A stretch of 64,000 nt of DNA from Pseudobdellovibrionaceae bacterium (GTDB taxonomy: Bacteria > Bdellovibrionota > Bdellovibrionia > Bdellovibrionales > Bdellovibrionaceae), in assembly GCA_016785955.1 (NCBI GenBank), contig JAEUWH010000110.1, positions 35,310 through 99,309 of the forward strand, read 5' to 3'. How positions within the stretch are numbered: the first letter of the stretch is position 1; each line of letters begins with the position of its first letter. This document shows, in pieces, positions 24,731 through 34,137 of this stretch. The position numbers and the translations under genes are program-made. The notes under the pieces are model-generated. The model had not been told where the DNA came from. It did not search any database and worked only from the letters and a program-made list of their open reading frames with translations.

Positions 24731-26820
24731 TAGTGTACACCATACTTTTTCAACTTAGCCAAAGCCTTAGAATAGTAGTCGCCGTCTTTGACGTCCATCT
24801 CCAGAACTTTCTTCCACTTTTCAATCGCACAACTTTTATTTTCCATACATTCGACCTGATTATATTGTTCTTCAATCACGGCCTCGTCCCAAAGTGGTTT
24901 TATTTCTTTTGCCAAGTCACGTTTTAAAGTATCGATCTTAACATCAAAGCTGGTATCCAGTGGATTCACTTTTTTGGCTTTCCGATATTGATCGATGGCA
25001 TCTTTGTATTTTTTCTGACTTGTTAATTTCTCGGCCTCATCCACAAATTTCGTCGAGCGCGTCGAAATCAATTTTTGAATCGAAGCAATTTTGCGCTCAG
25101 AAATATTTTTCAACTCATCGGGATCCGGTAAATGTTGCCTGATAACGACTTTATACTCATCAACAGATTGCAACAAATCTCCACTTTTTTCGGTGGCAAC
25201 GGCTCGATCATAGATTTGCCGTAAACGCGCCACCTTCTCACGATAAGCTTTTTGCATAGCCGCCTTCATGTTTTTCTCATCAATGCGCCCTTGAATTTTG
25301 AGGATGGCCGATTGTCGCAAGGCATTTCCTGGATCGATCATGACGGCATCACGTGTACACTCGTCATATTCTGCCAACGACATATCCAAATTGGACTCTA
25401 ATTTTTTTTCACAAGCGGTATAAACCGTTGTCACAATCTGCTCATTTTTTTGCTTAATCTCTAACTCTTTGTGATGTCTAACCAGTTCCTGCTCGGCTTC
25501 AATAGCTAATGTGGCTTTATTCGCCAGATCCTCAACCTCGATTCCAAATTTGGTCTTTTTGTACTTAATACCTTTTTCATCAAAAGTCTTAATAATTTTC
25601 TGTGTCTCGGCGTAGGCCAGCTGAAACGATTTTTTGAAATAGTAGTCCGTAGCAATTTCATAACTTTGTTTAAGCAACGAAAGTTCGCTCGGAGCTAGGA
25701 CCGCGTATGGGTCTGAAGACTTTCTAGGATCTTTCGTTCGCTGTTTGGGAGCCAAAAATTCGCTATAACCAACAAACATAAAAACCACAGCTACGGCTGA
25801 AACCAAAAAAAGACGCATTTGCTTTTTCTTGTTGTCTTGCGGCTCCTCTTCGTCCTCAAATTCACCTTCAGGCGAAGGCGCCTGCTGATAATTATAGTTT
25901 AAGGCATTGGCATCCACATAAGGAGAAAGCCCCTGATTTTGATTTTGGTAAACAGATGGCAACGGCGCCTGCTCCGATGTGTAATGAACTAACGAATTTT
26001 GTGTCGCCTGTGTATGCGCCACACTCATACCCGTATTTTGTAATACCGGTAAATTTGTATTTTCAGAATTCAGAGCCCCAGATTGTTCAATCTTTTTAAG
26101 CTGGTTATCAAAGTCTTTGTTTTTCAATTCGAAAATCATCAACGTATCTAATACTTGAATATGATCACCACTACGTATAGGCGTCGCTTCATTGGGGGTA
26201 ATGATTCTAGAGTTTAATGATGTCCCATTCACACTTCCCAAATCCAAAATGAAATAACTACCATTTTCACGAATTAACTTGAACTGCTTCCGGCTGACCC
26301 GATGATCATCAATGATGATGTCATTATTCGGATCTCTCCCTGCAACCCACTCTGACTGATCTTCCAATGTTACAAGATTCTGTGTAAATTGATTTTCGCC
26401 TACAAATTGAATATGCGGAAGGAATTGAATTCCTCCCACACGTGTTTTTTCAAACTCACTCGCTTCTTCACTGCCGTCGGTTAAATTCTCTCGTAAAGAT
26501 TCTGGTGACGCGGTCAGCGCTCGCGAGTCATGCCTTAGAAATTCAAAATCATAAGGATAAATACTGAATACGGCGTCTTCTTGTAAGACAAAATTTCGAA
26601 CGCGCTCATTATTAAACTGAATATCCCCAAACCGTGATAAGACCTCGACGACCCAATTATCCTGCTCAAACTTCAAAACAAAATGCTCTCGAGAAATCGC
26701 TTTCGCGGCCTCCAAAAAAATATCGGCACCGTCTTTACGACCAGCCAAGTAGCTCTTTGACTCGTCCAGCACGAATTCTTTCACTACTTTACCATTTTGT
26801 TTCACCCTTAAGGATGCCAT
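24730..26820 (-). CDS. Membrane protein with two FHA domains and a TPR-like periplasmic part
   Basis: 696 residues from ATG 26820, which overlaps the previous stop as TAATG. FHA-like domain A covers about residues 1-95 (YLAGRKDGADIFLE, ISREHFVLKF) and FHA domain B about 125-230 (VAGRDPNNDIII, VSRKQFKLI, DLGSVNGTSLNS). Domain B keeps the G-R, S-R and N-G-T residues that bind phosphothreonine. A Gln/Asn/Pro-rich linker precedes one membrane helix (about 335-352); the remaining 340 residues are helical TPR-like repeats. FHA domains face the cytoplasm if the repeats are periplasmic. Likely a transmembrane scaffold reading Ser/Thr phosphorylation. Confidence 0.85.
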   Translation of the reverse strand: MASLRVKQNGKVVKEFVLDESKSYLAGRKDGADIFLEAAKAISREHFVLKFEQDNWVVEVLSRFGDIQFNNERVRNFVLQEDAVFSIYPYDFEFLRHDSRALTASPESLRENLTDGSEEASEFEKTRVGGIQFLPHIQFVGENQFTQNLVTLEDQSEWVAGRDPNNDIIIDDHRVSRKQFKLIRENGSYFILDLGSVNGTSLNSRIITPNEATPIRSGDHIQVLDTLMIFELKNKDFDNQLKKIEQSGALNSENTNLPVLQNTGMSVAHTQATQNSLVHYTSEQAPLPSVYQNQNQGLSPYVDANALNYNYQQAPSPEGEFEDEEEPQDNKKKQMRLFLVSAVAVVFMFVGYSEFLAPKQRTKDPRKSSDPYAVLAPSELSLLKQSYEIATDYYFKKSFQLAYAETQKIIKTFDEKGIKYKKTKFGIEVEDLANKATLAIEAEQELVRHHKELEIKQKNEQIVTTVYTACEKKLESNLDMSLAEYDECTRDAVMIDPGNALRQSAILKIQGRIDEKNMKAAMQKAYREKVARLRQIYDRAVATEKSGDLLQSVDEYKVVIRQHLPDPDELKNISERKIASIQKLISTRSTKFVDEAEKLTSQKKYKDAIDQYRKAKKVNPLDTSFDVKIDTLKRDLAKEIKPLWDEAVIEEQYNQVECMENKSCAIEKWKKVLEMDVKDGDYYSKALAKLKKYGVH

Positions 26821-27881
26821 TAGAACCTTCTTACCTTGTCTAAATTTGCGCACTCATCATAGAACTGCTTAGCTTCAATATACCGAGGATGCTTTAAATT
26901 ATTTCTGATATAAAGCTGCACCGTCTGAAACGAAGACTTGCACATTCTAAAATTGCTGTTTTCCCTATATTTTAAACCCTCTGCAAAGTATAAATCAATC
27001 ATGCGGTCTAGTTTTCGTTGAGCATCTCGAGCAAATTTCTCGGCCTCAATCAATGTGGGATCACTTTGATAAGCCGAATTCAAAAAACTGACAGCTCGCT
27101 GATAATTTCCATTTAAAAACTCGCGCATCCCGCTTACAAAAAATTGTTGAGCCATGGTTTGTCGCGAATTTTGGTTTTCCAATTTATTCAAAGCTTCCCG
27201 CGCGCGTTCCTGCGCTTCTTGAAAGCGTTTTTCTTCCTGGACAATCGGCGTGACTATATCTGGCGACCTCTCAACCCTTTCTTTGTCGTCGGGTTTACTT
27301 GGCAGCACAAATACAATGGCGATAATAGCCGCGACAATAACAACCAAAAAAATAGAATTGAAGTTTTCTTGTTTTTTGGGAATTTTACGACGTCTTGGAG
27401 TCGTATTGGTCGTTGGGGCAGCGCTGGGCATGTGTGGTTGAGGATAGCCCGAGGTATGCATAGGCCCCGGAGGTTGAAGTTGCGATGGCTGCACAAGCCC
27501 CACGGGCATTGGATTCTGAGGCAGTGCCTGCAATGGACTTTTGAGAGACTTAGTCATTTGAGGATAAATGAATTTCAGCTCTGTTTCACCAATTGAAATC
27601 ACACAGCTTTGCAAAATTTTTACTTGATCCTCTTTGCGACCATTCACAAGAAGCGAATTTTTATTCGTCTTATTATAGATGTAGATCATCTCGTTTTCTT
27701 GCTTGATCTCGGCATGCACACGACTGACTCGCGGATCATGCTGCAAGCAAATATCATTTTCGGTCCCCCGACCCATCGTAATAGAGAGCTTATCGACAAA
27801 AGCATACTTTTGACCCAAATGTGGACCCGAAACCACTTCCAATTCAAAAGGTAAAAGTTTTACTTTCTCCGCAGCACTCAT
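26820..27881 (-). CDS. FHA-domain membrane protein
   Basis: 353 residues. FHA domain at about 15-105 (TMGRGTENDICLQHDPRVSR, then VHAEIK; NSLLVNG replaces N-G-T at the phosphate-binding loop). A Pro/Gln/Met-rich linker, a basic patch (RRRKIPKK) and one membrane helix (about 177-194) follow, then a helical C-terminal domain with TPR-like helices (about 230-350). Start and stop overlap the neighbours by 4 and 1 nt. The layout matches the next FHA protein, so these two may be paralogues working side by side. Confidence 0.85.
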   Translation of the reverse strand: MSAAEKVKLLPFELEVVSGPHLGQKYAFVDKLSITMGRGTENDICLQHDPRVSRVHAEIKQENEMIYIYNKTNKNSLLVNGRKEDQVKILQSCVISIGETELKFIYPQMTKSLKSPLQALPQNPMPVGLVQPSQLQPPGPMHTSGYPQPHMPSAAPTTNTTPRRRKIPKKQENFNSIFLVVIVAAIIAIVFVLPSKPDDKERVERSPDIVTPIVQEEKRFQEAQERAREALNKLENQNSRQTMAQQFFVSGMREFLNGNYQRAVSFLNSAYQSDPTLIEAEKFARDAQRKLDRMIDLYFAEGLKYRENSNFRMCKSSFQTVQLYIRNNLKHPRYIEAKQFYDECANLDKVRRF

Positions 27882-29500
27882 GCACTCTCTTCCTTCTTAG
27901 GAATAATCGAGAATAAAAAGTAGTCCGGCTGGTTCCCACTCGTTACCGGATGACAACGAATAATTATGGCTCCACGCCCCAGATCCAATTCGCGTTGATG
28001 AATTTGATTTGGCATTTGCATTGAGTCTTGAATCAAATCATTGATGTTAATTTTTAAAGACTGATCAACAATGGCGTCAATTCCTTGAGACATCAAATTT
28101 TCCAACGAGTTCTGCGCCAAAGATTCAAAATTGCTGTTTAAGTTGAGCAATTTCCCCTGCTGGGTAATAGCAAACGCTGGATCTCTAAAATGCTGAATCA
28201 ACATACTAGCTTCGAAATCTCTATTTTGTGCCGACGGCGACTGCCCTTCCCCACTGAGGTAACGGGTTAACAAGCTCGATATATTACCCGCTAAAGATTG
28301 CAGCGGCGGGAATAAGAATGTGTTCTCGATGCTGTCCGTTTTTTCTCTTAAAGCAACATCCAACTGCCGGTTAAGACTCGAGATCGGGAACTCGATTAAT
28401 TTATATAGAAAGAAAAACAGAATTGAACCAAATAGAGTGGCAATAATCAAGTTCTGCATGAATAGACTTACAATAATTCCATCATCCATTGCCAATATAC
28501 TGATGTCATAAATGATGACCGCAAACGCTACAGGAACCGCTTCCTGTTTTTCAATATCATATTTTTCGATAGGGAACGAAGCGCCAATCGAGGTGGCATC
28601 AATTTCCTTAACGATATCCCGACTTGAGCGCTGTACCTCGTTTAGAAACGGTATATCTAACGTTCTACCAGCCTTAGTCGTTGGAGCAATAACAGAACCA
28701 TCCATGCGACTGATAATTAAAGCTTCCTTGACTCCGTCTTCACGCTCAATCGAAAAGGTGCTCAAAGTGGAAAAATTATTTTCTGAAATTCCTCGCCGAT
28801 TAGTCTCGGCCAAGGCCCGGGCCAAAGAAGCTGCACGCTTTCTGGCTTCACTTCGGATGCTGTCTTTACTGACCGAAACCATTGGAAACAAAGAAAACAG
28901 CGTCACCGCAAAAATAAATACCATGACAAAACCAGCTAAGACTAGTTTCATTTCAAAAAGCTGCGCCAGTTTATAGACTCCAGGAAGAACGACTTTATTT
29001 ATGTAGTCTTCAAGTTTTTCCTTAAAATCTTTGGCGGCATCTTTCTGTGGCTTAGAATCTCTTACCACCGACAACTGCGGTTGCTGATATTGCAGAGACG
29101 AGTGCTGAGAAGCCTGTTGATGTGCCAGCGAAGTATGTGGCTGAGGAATAAAATTTTGAGGCATTTGGCGCACGCCCTGCTGACGAATAAGCTCGGTATT
29201 AGCCTTTAATTGCGGTGTTGGCACCACATCCAAAAAGACGTTATGCACACTGAATTTGTCACCTAACCGCAACATTGAACTTTGAATACGAGTGCCGTTC
29301 ACATAGGTACCATTACTGGAATTATTATCCACGACTTTGATGCCATCTTGGGTAACTAAAATTTCACAATGCACTTTGGAAACACCCTGAACCATAATTT
29401 TAATATCGCATTGAGACGCTCGCCCTAATGTGCTTTTGCCATTTTTCAAATTAAAGATCTGTCCGGCCTGAGGGCCATTCAGTATTCTAAGAGACCACAT
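27878..29500 (-). CDS. FHA-domain membrane sensor-like protein
   Basis: 540 residues from ATG 29500 (AAAGGAG site). FHA domain about 1-95 with STLGRASQCDIKI, VSKVHCEIL and NNSSNGTYVNG, all phosphothreonine-binding residues present. A Gln-rich linker is followed by membrane helices at about 184-206 and 350-368, with a roughly 140-residue periplasmic domain between them and a HAMP-like or PAS-like region after the second helix (DPAFAITQQGKLLNLNSNFE). No kinase domain follows. It may sense a periplasmic signal and pass it to phospho-dependent partners in the same operon. Confidence 0.82.
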   Translation of the reverse strand: MWSLRILNGPQAGQIFNLKNGKSTLGRASQCDIKIMVQGVSKVHCEILVTQDGIKVVDNNSSNGTYVNGTRIQSSMLRLGDKFSVHNVFLDVVPTPQLKANTELIRQQGVRQMPQNFIPQPHTSLAHQQASQHSSLQYQQPQLSVVRDSKPQKDAAKDFKEKLEDYINKVVLPGVYKLAQLFEMKLVLAGFVMVFIFAVTLFSLFPMVSVSKDSIRSEARKRAASLARALAETNRRGISENNFSTLSTFSIEREDGVKEALIISRMDGSVIAPTTKAGRTLDIPFLNEVQRSSRDIVKEIDATSIGASFPIEKYDIEKQEAVPVAFAVIIYDISILAMDDGIIVSLFMQNLIIATLFGSILFFFLYKLIEFPISSLNRQLDVALREKTDSIENTFLFPPLQSLAGNISSLLTRYLSGEGQSPSAQNRDFEASMLIQHFRDPAFAITQQGKLLNLNSNFESLAQNSLENLMSQGIDAIVDQSLKININDLIQDSMQMPNQIHQRELDLGRGAIIIRCHPVTSGNQPDYFLFSIIPKKEESA

Positions 29501-29837
29501 CCAACTGATCTCCTTTCTTAATTTCAAATTTGTTAATCAGTCCCGATGGAAGTTCAAATACCGACCGAGAACTCCATCTTGGCAACACCAACTTCCAAGG
29601 CGCCACATCCTGGACAAGATCTTGAACCACTAAATTTTGGTCAACGAAAACACAATCAATTGAAAATCTCATAAAAAATGTGTGAATACTGTTACAACGG
29701 TGAATCCATAAGCCTTCGTTTTCTGTCAAAGACGATTTCTTTAGCAGACCGATGCCTCGATCAATAAAACCCGTCGCCACCTCAAGGTGGGGAACTAGTA
29801 AAGTATTCTGAGTTTTATTCCATAATTGCTTCATCAT
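29487..29837 (-). CDS. DUF192 family protein
   Basis: 116 residues matching the DUF192 fold: ATGFIDRGIGLLKKSSLTEN, EGLWIHRCNSIHTFFMRFSI and CVFVDQNLVVQDLVQDVAPW follow the family's conserved G-L-M, T-x-x-M-x-x-P and D-x-D-G-x-V blocks in order, and VFELPSGLI closes it. DUF192 proteins are of unknown function and often sit in secretion or pilus loci. It overlaps the FHA gene by 14 bp. No signal peptide is evident, unlike many family members. Confidence 0.88.
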   Translation of the reverse strand: MMKQLWNKTQNTLLVPHLEVATGFIDRGIGLLKKSSLTENEGLWIHRCNSIHTFFMRFSIDCVFVDQNLVVQDLVQDVAPWKLVLPRWSSRSVFELPSGLINKFEIKKGDQLDVVS

Positions 29838-29842
29838 TTTCC

Positions 29843-30742
29843 TTAGTACATAAATCCTATCGCTACGGGTCCAAGTACCATAATAAAAACTGCAGGCACA
29901 ATACAGACCATAATAGGAATCATGATTGTTTGTGTGGCCTTCTCACCGGCTTTTTCAGCCCTGACAAAACGCTCTAATCTGATTTGATCCGATTGTTCTT
30001 TCAAAACTCGTGAAATCGGCGCTCCCGACGCCTGAGCATCCAAAATCACCGCTACGAACGAAGTGATTTCTGGCATGTCCAATCGATGCACCATTTTTCT
30101 AAGAGCATCTTCGCGAGACGATCCCATTTGAGTTTCGTGAATGACGATCGCAAGTTCCGAAGCCAACACACTGTTCGTACCTCGAGATTTATCAATCAAT
30201 TTCTGAACGGCCGAAAAAAACTCTAGACCCGCTTCAACAGAAAGAGCCAGGAGATCAATAAAAAATGGCAGATCGGCTCGCACACTCGCCACACGTTTGT
30301 TTTTTTCTCCAAGCGAGTGCATGATCGGCAAATAAATTCCCACAGGAATCAGCGCCAAAATAAAAAATACCGGAAATCCAAGTTGTAACGAAAAGTCCAT
30401 CAGTCCCACAAAAATGGGAAACATGATCCCCCAAAGAATTTGCATACCGATAAACTCGTCTTCGTTAAGCTCGGCGCTGAGCCCACCCACCATCAAGTAA
30501 TGAGAAACTTTTTTACGATAGTTCGGATTTCTAATTTTCAAGGCATGCTGGAGTGTGAATTGATGAACCAGTGGTCGCGACATGTTGATAATTGGATTCT
30601 TAGAGCGTATCGGCTCGTCATTGTTTGCCCAGCTCAACTGCGCTTTGTCCGTATTGCTTTGAATGAACGCCGACACAAAAAAGTAAACTGAAATTCCGCC
30701 TAAAAATACGGCTAAAAAAAGCAATATGTTATCACTTCCCAT
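29843..30742 (-). CDS. TadC-like type II/IV secretion system F protein
   Basis: 299 residues from ATG 30742 (AAAGGG site). It has an N-terminal membrane helix, then further helices and the T2SSF region with DLPFFIDLLALSVEAGLEFF, followed by QMGSSREDALRKMVHRLDMP and a C-terminal helix pair (PIMVCIVPAVFIMVLGPVAI). This matches the inner-membrane platform of Tad (Flp) pilus machines. The rest of a tad cluster is not in the window. Here it heads an operon of DUF192 and FHA genes, and its start is only 31 bp from the divergent maf start. Confidence 0.85.
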   Translation of the reverse strand: MGSDNILLFLAVFLGGISVYFFVSAFIQSNTDKAQLSWANNDEPIRSKNPIINMSRPLVHQFTLQHALKIRNPNYRKKVSHYLMVGGLSAELNEDEFIGMQILWGIMFPIFVGLMDFSLQLGFPVFFILALIPVGIYLPIMHSLGEKNKRVASVRADLPFFIDLLALSVEAGLEFFSAVQKLIDKSRGTNSVLASELAIVIHETQMGSSREDALRKMVHRLDMPEITSFVAVILDAQASGAPISRVLKEQSDQIRLERFVRAEKAGEKATQTIMIPIMVCIVPAVFIMVLGPVAIGFMY

Positions 30743-30772
30743 TTGAACCCTTTCGTGTTTCAGTAAAATTCG

Positions 30773-31360
30773 ATGAGTCAATTAGTGTTAGCATCACAAT
30801 CTCCCCGTCGAATCCAATTACTTGAAAAAGCTGGCTTTTCATTCACTTCCATACCCATATCTACATCGGAATTTGTTGACGAAAAATTACACCCCGACAC
30901 CCAAATTTTAAGTATAACACGACAAAAGTTGGAGGTGGCGGAAATATGGCTAAAAGGCCTGTCCAAAGAGGATTCTGTTGTCATCGTTTCTGATACCGAA
31001 GTGATGTTTCAAGGAAAGTTATTAGGTAAACCGCGCAATAAAGCACATTCCGCAGAAATACTGAGACGTTTGTCTGGAAATATTCACTTTGTAAAGACCG
31101 CGGTTATAGTTAAAAACATCCTTTTACGAAAGGAAGTGTCTCACCTTGAGTCATCGCTGGTCCAGTTCCGCACGCTATCTGATAAAGAAATTGCTGAATA
31201 TGTAGAGACCGACGAAGGTATGGACAAAGCCGGCGCCTATGGAATTCAAGGCTTAGGTCAGGCACTGGTCGAATTTCAACGTGGTTCGATGAATAACATC
31301 ATCGGATTTCCTATTGAAATTATTTCTCCCATTCTGCGAAACGAATTCCAAGTTTTATGA
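30773..31360 (+). CDS. maf: Maf family nucleotide pyrophosphatase
   Basis: 195 residues. Hydrolyses non-canonical or modified nucleoside triphosphates; also linked to septum inhibition. N-terminal LVLASQSPRRIQLLEKAG is the Maf signature, with VIVSDTEVMFQG carrying the catalytic Asp, and DKAGAYGIQGLGQALV and NNIIGFPIE near the end. No strong ribosome site. The yggS ATG overlaps its stop. Confidence 0.95.
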   Translation: MSQLVLASQSPRRIQLLEKAGFSFTSIPISTSEFVDEKLHPDTQILSITRQKLEVAEIWLKGLSKEDSVVIVSDTEVMFQGKLLGKPRNKAHSAEILRRLSGNIHFVKTAVIVKNILLRKEVSHLESSLVQFRTLSDKEIAEYVETDEGMDKAGAYGIQGLGQALVEFQRGSMNNIIGFPIEIISPILRNEFQVL

Positions 31361-32037
31361 TTGCACTCAAAACTGTCTCCCAAATTCAAATAGAAATTCA
31401 AAAGTTCAGCCCGCACCCTGAACACGTCAAATTACTTGCCGTTTCCAAAAAGCAGCCTGTGGATAAAATCCATGAACTGCTTTCTCAGGGGCAACATTTG
31501 TTCGGAGAAAACTATGTTCAAGAAGCTTTAGAGAAAATGAAATTGCTGTCTCAACATACTATAGAGTGGCATTTGATTGGACATATACAATCAAAAAAAA
31601 TAAATTCAATCATAGGTAAATTCGCTTATATTCACTCGGTTGATTCACTTAAACTTGCCCAGCTTATCAACCATAAATCGGCAGAGATGAACAGCGTTCA
31701 AAAAATTTTTATCGAAGTGAACCTAGGGGCGGAAGAATCAAAAACTGGTTTTACCATCGAAAATATAGAAAAATATTGGCCAGAAATCTCGGCTTTAACG
31801 TCCGTAAAAATATGTGGTCTGATGGCCCTGCCACCGTTATCGAATGATGAACATGTAACTCGGGGTTATTTTAAAGCATTGCATGCTCTTCAGCAGAAAC
31901 TAAAAAAAGAAACAGATACAACTTGGCATCCGTTGGATAGTCTATCCATGGGTACCAGCCAGGATTATCCACTTGCGCTACAAGAAGGTGCAACAATAAT
32001 TCGGGTGGGAACAATTTTGTTTGGCGAAAGGAATTAA
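31357..32037 (+). CDS. yggS: YggS family pyridoxal phosphate homeostasis protein
   Basis: 226 residues, single-domain PLP-binding TIM barrel. LLAVSKKQPVDKIHELL contains the PLP-binding Lys, and GENYVQEALEKM, EWHLIGHIQSKK, EVNLGAEESKTGF and LSMGTSQDYPLALQEGATIIRVG are all family landmarks. It buffers cellular PLP. Linked by 4-bp overlap to maf and by direct abutment (TAAATG) to proC. Confidence 0.95.
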   Translation: MIALKTVSQIQIEIQKFSPHPEHVKLLAVSKKQPVDKIHELLSQGQHLFGENYVQEALEKMKLLSQHTIEWHLIGHIQSKKINSIIGKFAYIHSVDSLKLAQLINHKSAEMNSVQKIFIEVNLGAEESKTGFTIENIEKYWPEISALTSVKICGLMALPPLSNDEHVTRGYFKALHALQQKLKKETDTTWHPLDSLSMGTSQDYPLALQEGATIIRVGTILFGERN

Positions 32038-32865
32038 ATGATTTTTTCAGGAACAAACACCATCGGATTTATGGGATGTGGAAATATGGCTCAGGCCATA
32101 ATCAAGGGACTGATTGACAACAAAGTCATTCCCGCACAAAAAATATTCATTAGCAATCGTTCGCAAGGAAAATTACTGAAATTACGTGATCAGTTTGGCG
32201 TAAACCCAGTCAACAGCAACGAAGAATTGGTTGAAAAATCCCAAGTCGTTGTCTTGGCCATGAAGCCTCAGGATTTACTGGCGGCCATTGATCCAATGGG
32301 TGGTATATTTCAAGAAAAACAAATCGTTATCAGTTTGGCGGCCGGAGTTAAACTGAACACGCTGAAGAAGCATCTACCTCTGTGCCGCTGGATCCGCTTG
32401 ATGCCAAATACGCCAACGTTAATTGGCCAGGGACTTGTCGGATATTACACAGATCAGACGGACTCGTATTTGGACACACTCGTTGAAGATCTCTTCAAAC
32501 CTTTAGGCCAATGCAGTAAATTGAAAGACGAGGAACAATTTGAATCTTTCATGGTGGCTTGCTCAAGTGGAATTGGTTTTGTCTATGAAATGATGATTTA
32601 TTGGCAAGATTGGATGATTGAGTATGGGTTTGAAGAAGAGGTCGCGCAGAACTTAACTTTGCAAACATTTTTAGGAGCCAGCTTGTTAGCCAAGGGCAGC
32701 CCTCATTTGACTCTCGAAGAGTTACAAACCCGGGTCGCATCCAAAAAAGGCGTCACTGAAGCCGGTTTACAATCAATGCGTGACTCCGAGATCGAACGCT
32801 CTCTCCGAGTCGCATTTGAAAAAGCGGGCCTAAGAAACCAAGAAATGGCTAAGCTGTTGAAGTAA
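32038..32865 (+). CDS. proC: Pyrroline-5-carboxylate reductase
   Basis: 275 residues. Last step of proline synthesis. NAD(P) loop TIGFMGCGNMAQAIIKGL; VVLAMKPQDL; IRLMPNTPTLIGQGLVG, the central family block; and the C-terminal MRDSEIERSLRVAFEKA replacing the usual GGT-type signature region of the dimer helix. Directly follows yggS in the maf-yggS-proC run. Usual length. Confidence 0.95.
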   Translation: MIFSGTNTIGFMGCGNMAQAIIKGLIDNKVIPAQKIFISNRSQGKLLKLRDQFGVNPVNSNEELVEKSQVVVLAMKPQDLLAAIDPMGGIFQEKQIVISLAAGVKLNTLKKHLPLCRWIRLMPNTPTLIGQGLVGYYTDQTDSYLDTLVEDLFKPLGQCSKLKDEEQFESFMVACSSGIGFVYEMMIYWQDWMIEYGFEEEVAQNLTLQTFLGASLLAKGSPHLTLEELQTRVASKKGVTEAGLQSMRDSEIERSLRVAFEKAGLRNQEMAKLLK

Positions 32866-32922
32866 AGACCGAGGCCGCATACGTACACTGCCCCGGCTCT
32901 TATACTTGTATATGCTAATTAT

Positions 32923-33297
32923 CTAGCGAGGAGTACACGTTCCGGAAACTTTATTACCCAAAACAGCGGGGAAAGTACCACGAGCAATATAATCCTGAGA
33001 TATTAAAATTTGCACATAGAAGCTGGATTTAAGGTTTTTATAAACAAGCAAGTTCGTCAAGTATGCTCTTTCTACAGGAATCGCTTGAGGGCGTACAACG
33101 CACGAAGGACAGTTAGCGTATTGAGTCGCATTTCCTTTTGAAGCCACAAGGTCAAAATCGATGTTAACAATCGCACCTTGAATCAGACTATTAGCGTCCG
33201 TATAAGGAAAATTACAATTCCAGCGATCAACAGTTTTAATTGATCGGGCCGAAGCCAAAGAACCAACTAGCATAACTAAAGCAAAAAATGTTTTCAT
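32923..33297 (-). CDS. Small secreted protein, unknown
   Basis: 124 residues from ATG 33297 (GGAG 7 nt upstream). Signal peptide ending near GSLASA, then a mature domain of about 105 residues with four Cys (WNCNF, YANCPSCV, SGTCTPR) that probably form disulfides, and predicted beta strands. No family recognised. It stands alone, converging on proC with a 57-bp gap. Confidence 0.7.
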   Translation of the reverse strand: MKTFFALVMLVGSLASARSIKTVDRWNCNFPYTDANSLIQGAIVNIDFDLVASKGNATQYANCPSCVVRPQAIPVERAYLTNLLVYKNLKSSFYVQILISQDYIARGTFPAVLGNKVSGTCTPR

Positions 33298-33639
33298 TTC
33301 AAATCTCCATTGTTGTGTGTTTAAAGAACTCGGACTCAATACAAAGCTCTACGCGGAATGTACATAGGACATTCTCCCTTTTGAAATTAATCATTCATGG
33401 TTTCATAACGGCTCGACCCGGTAGTTATCCTTATAAGTGATTAAACACTCAACCAATTGATTTTTGAAAATTTTACCTTCCTATACCTTTTACAAAACTG
33501 TCCCCTTACCATGTCCTTTGTCCTTACCAACCCGATGCCAAAGGCACCGCCCGGCCCCGACTAAAAGACAGATTCATAGGCAATATTTTCAAACACCCAG
33601 ACGTTTTGATATACTTAAGTACGTGGACAAGGAGGTCTC
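33298..33639. other. Divergent spacer with promoter and repeat fragment
   Basis: Between the small secreted gene and the divIVA-like gene. It contains the promoter for the plus-strand operon at its right end and, at 33498-33535, a run of TTACCATGTCCTTTGTCC and TTACCAACC units that resemble those near 10024-10137. No gene seen. Confidence 0.55.
33587..33615 (+). promoter_or_regulatory. Sigma-70-like promoter of the divIVA-like gene
   Basis: TTTCAA, 17-nt spacer, TATACT, ending 24 nt before the ATG at 33640; the -35 box is weak, the -10 box good. A strong AAGGAGG ribosome site follows. Confidence 0.5.
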
Positions 33640-34134
33640 ATGAAAATTACACCTATCGATATAGCACATAAAACATTTACGAAAAAAATTATGGGTTGGG
33701 ATTCCCAAGAGGTGTCTGAATTCATGCAACAGATTTCCGCACAGCTTGAAGCCCTGATTTACGAAAGGAATCACTTGAAGGAAGTCCTTCGCGAGAAAGA
33801 ACTGACTTTGCTTGAGTACAAAGAAAAAGATAAAATGCTGAAAGAAACTATTTCTGCCGCATCGCAAATGTCAGAAAAACTAAAAGTCGATGCTGAACGT
33901 GAAGCAAAGTTAATTATTACGGACGCACAACAAAAAGCAGAAATGTTATTGCGTGATTCGAAAGAGTCCTTACGAAAGTCTTATCAAGACATCACGGATT
34001 TAAAGCGCGCGCGCCTACAGTTCGAAGCTAATTTGAAAGCGCTTGTGCAAGCACACATGTCTATTTTAGAACAAGGTGAAAAATTCTTGCCGTCGGTTCA
34101 CTACACGAATCAGGAAAAGCCTCAATCACTTTAG
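33640..34134 (+). CDS. divIVA: DivIVA-domain coiled-coil protein
   Basis: 164 residues. The N-terminal MKITPIDIAHKTFTKKIMGW, followed by DSQEVSEFMQQIS, is the DivIVA membrane-curvature-binding motif; most of the remainder (about 30-145) is a coiled coil. DivIVA proteins mark cell poles or septa and recruit partners; in a filamentous-growing predator a polar or septation role is plausible. It is followed by the DUF167 gene and preceded, after one opposite gene, by yggS-proC, an arrangement that resembles the yggS-divIVA neighbourhood of Gram-positive bacteria. Confidence 0.88.
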   Translation: MKITPIDIAHKTFTKKIMGWDSQEVSEFMQQISAQLEALIYERNHLKEVLREKELTLLEYKEKDKMLKETISAASQMSEKLKVDAEREAKLIITDAQQKAEMLLRDSKESLRKSYQDITDLKRARLQFEANLKALVQAHMSILEQGEKFLPSVHYTNQEKPQSL

Positions 34135-34137
34135 AAA

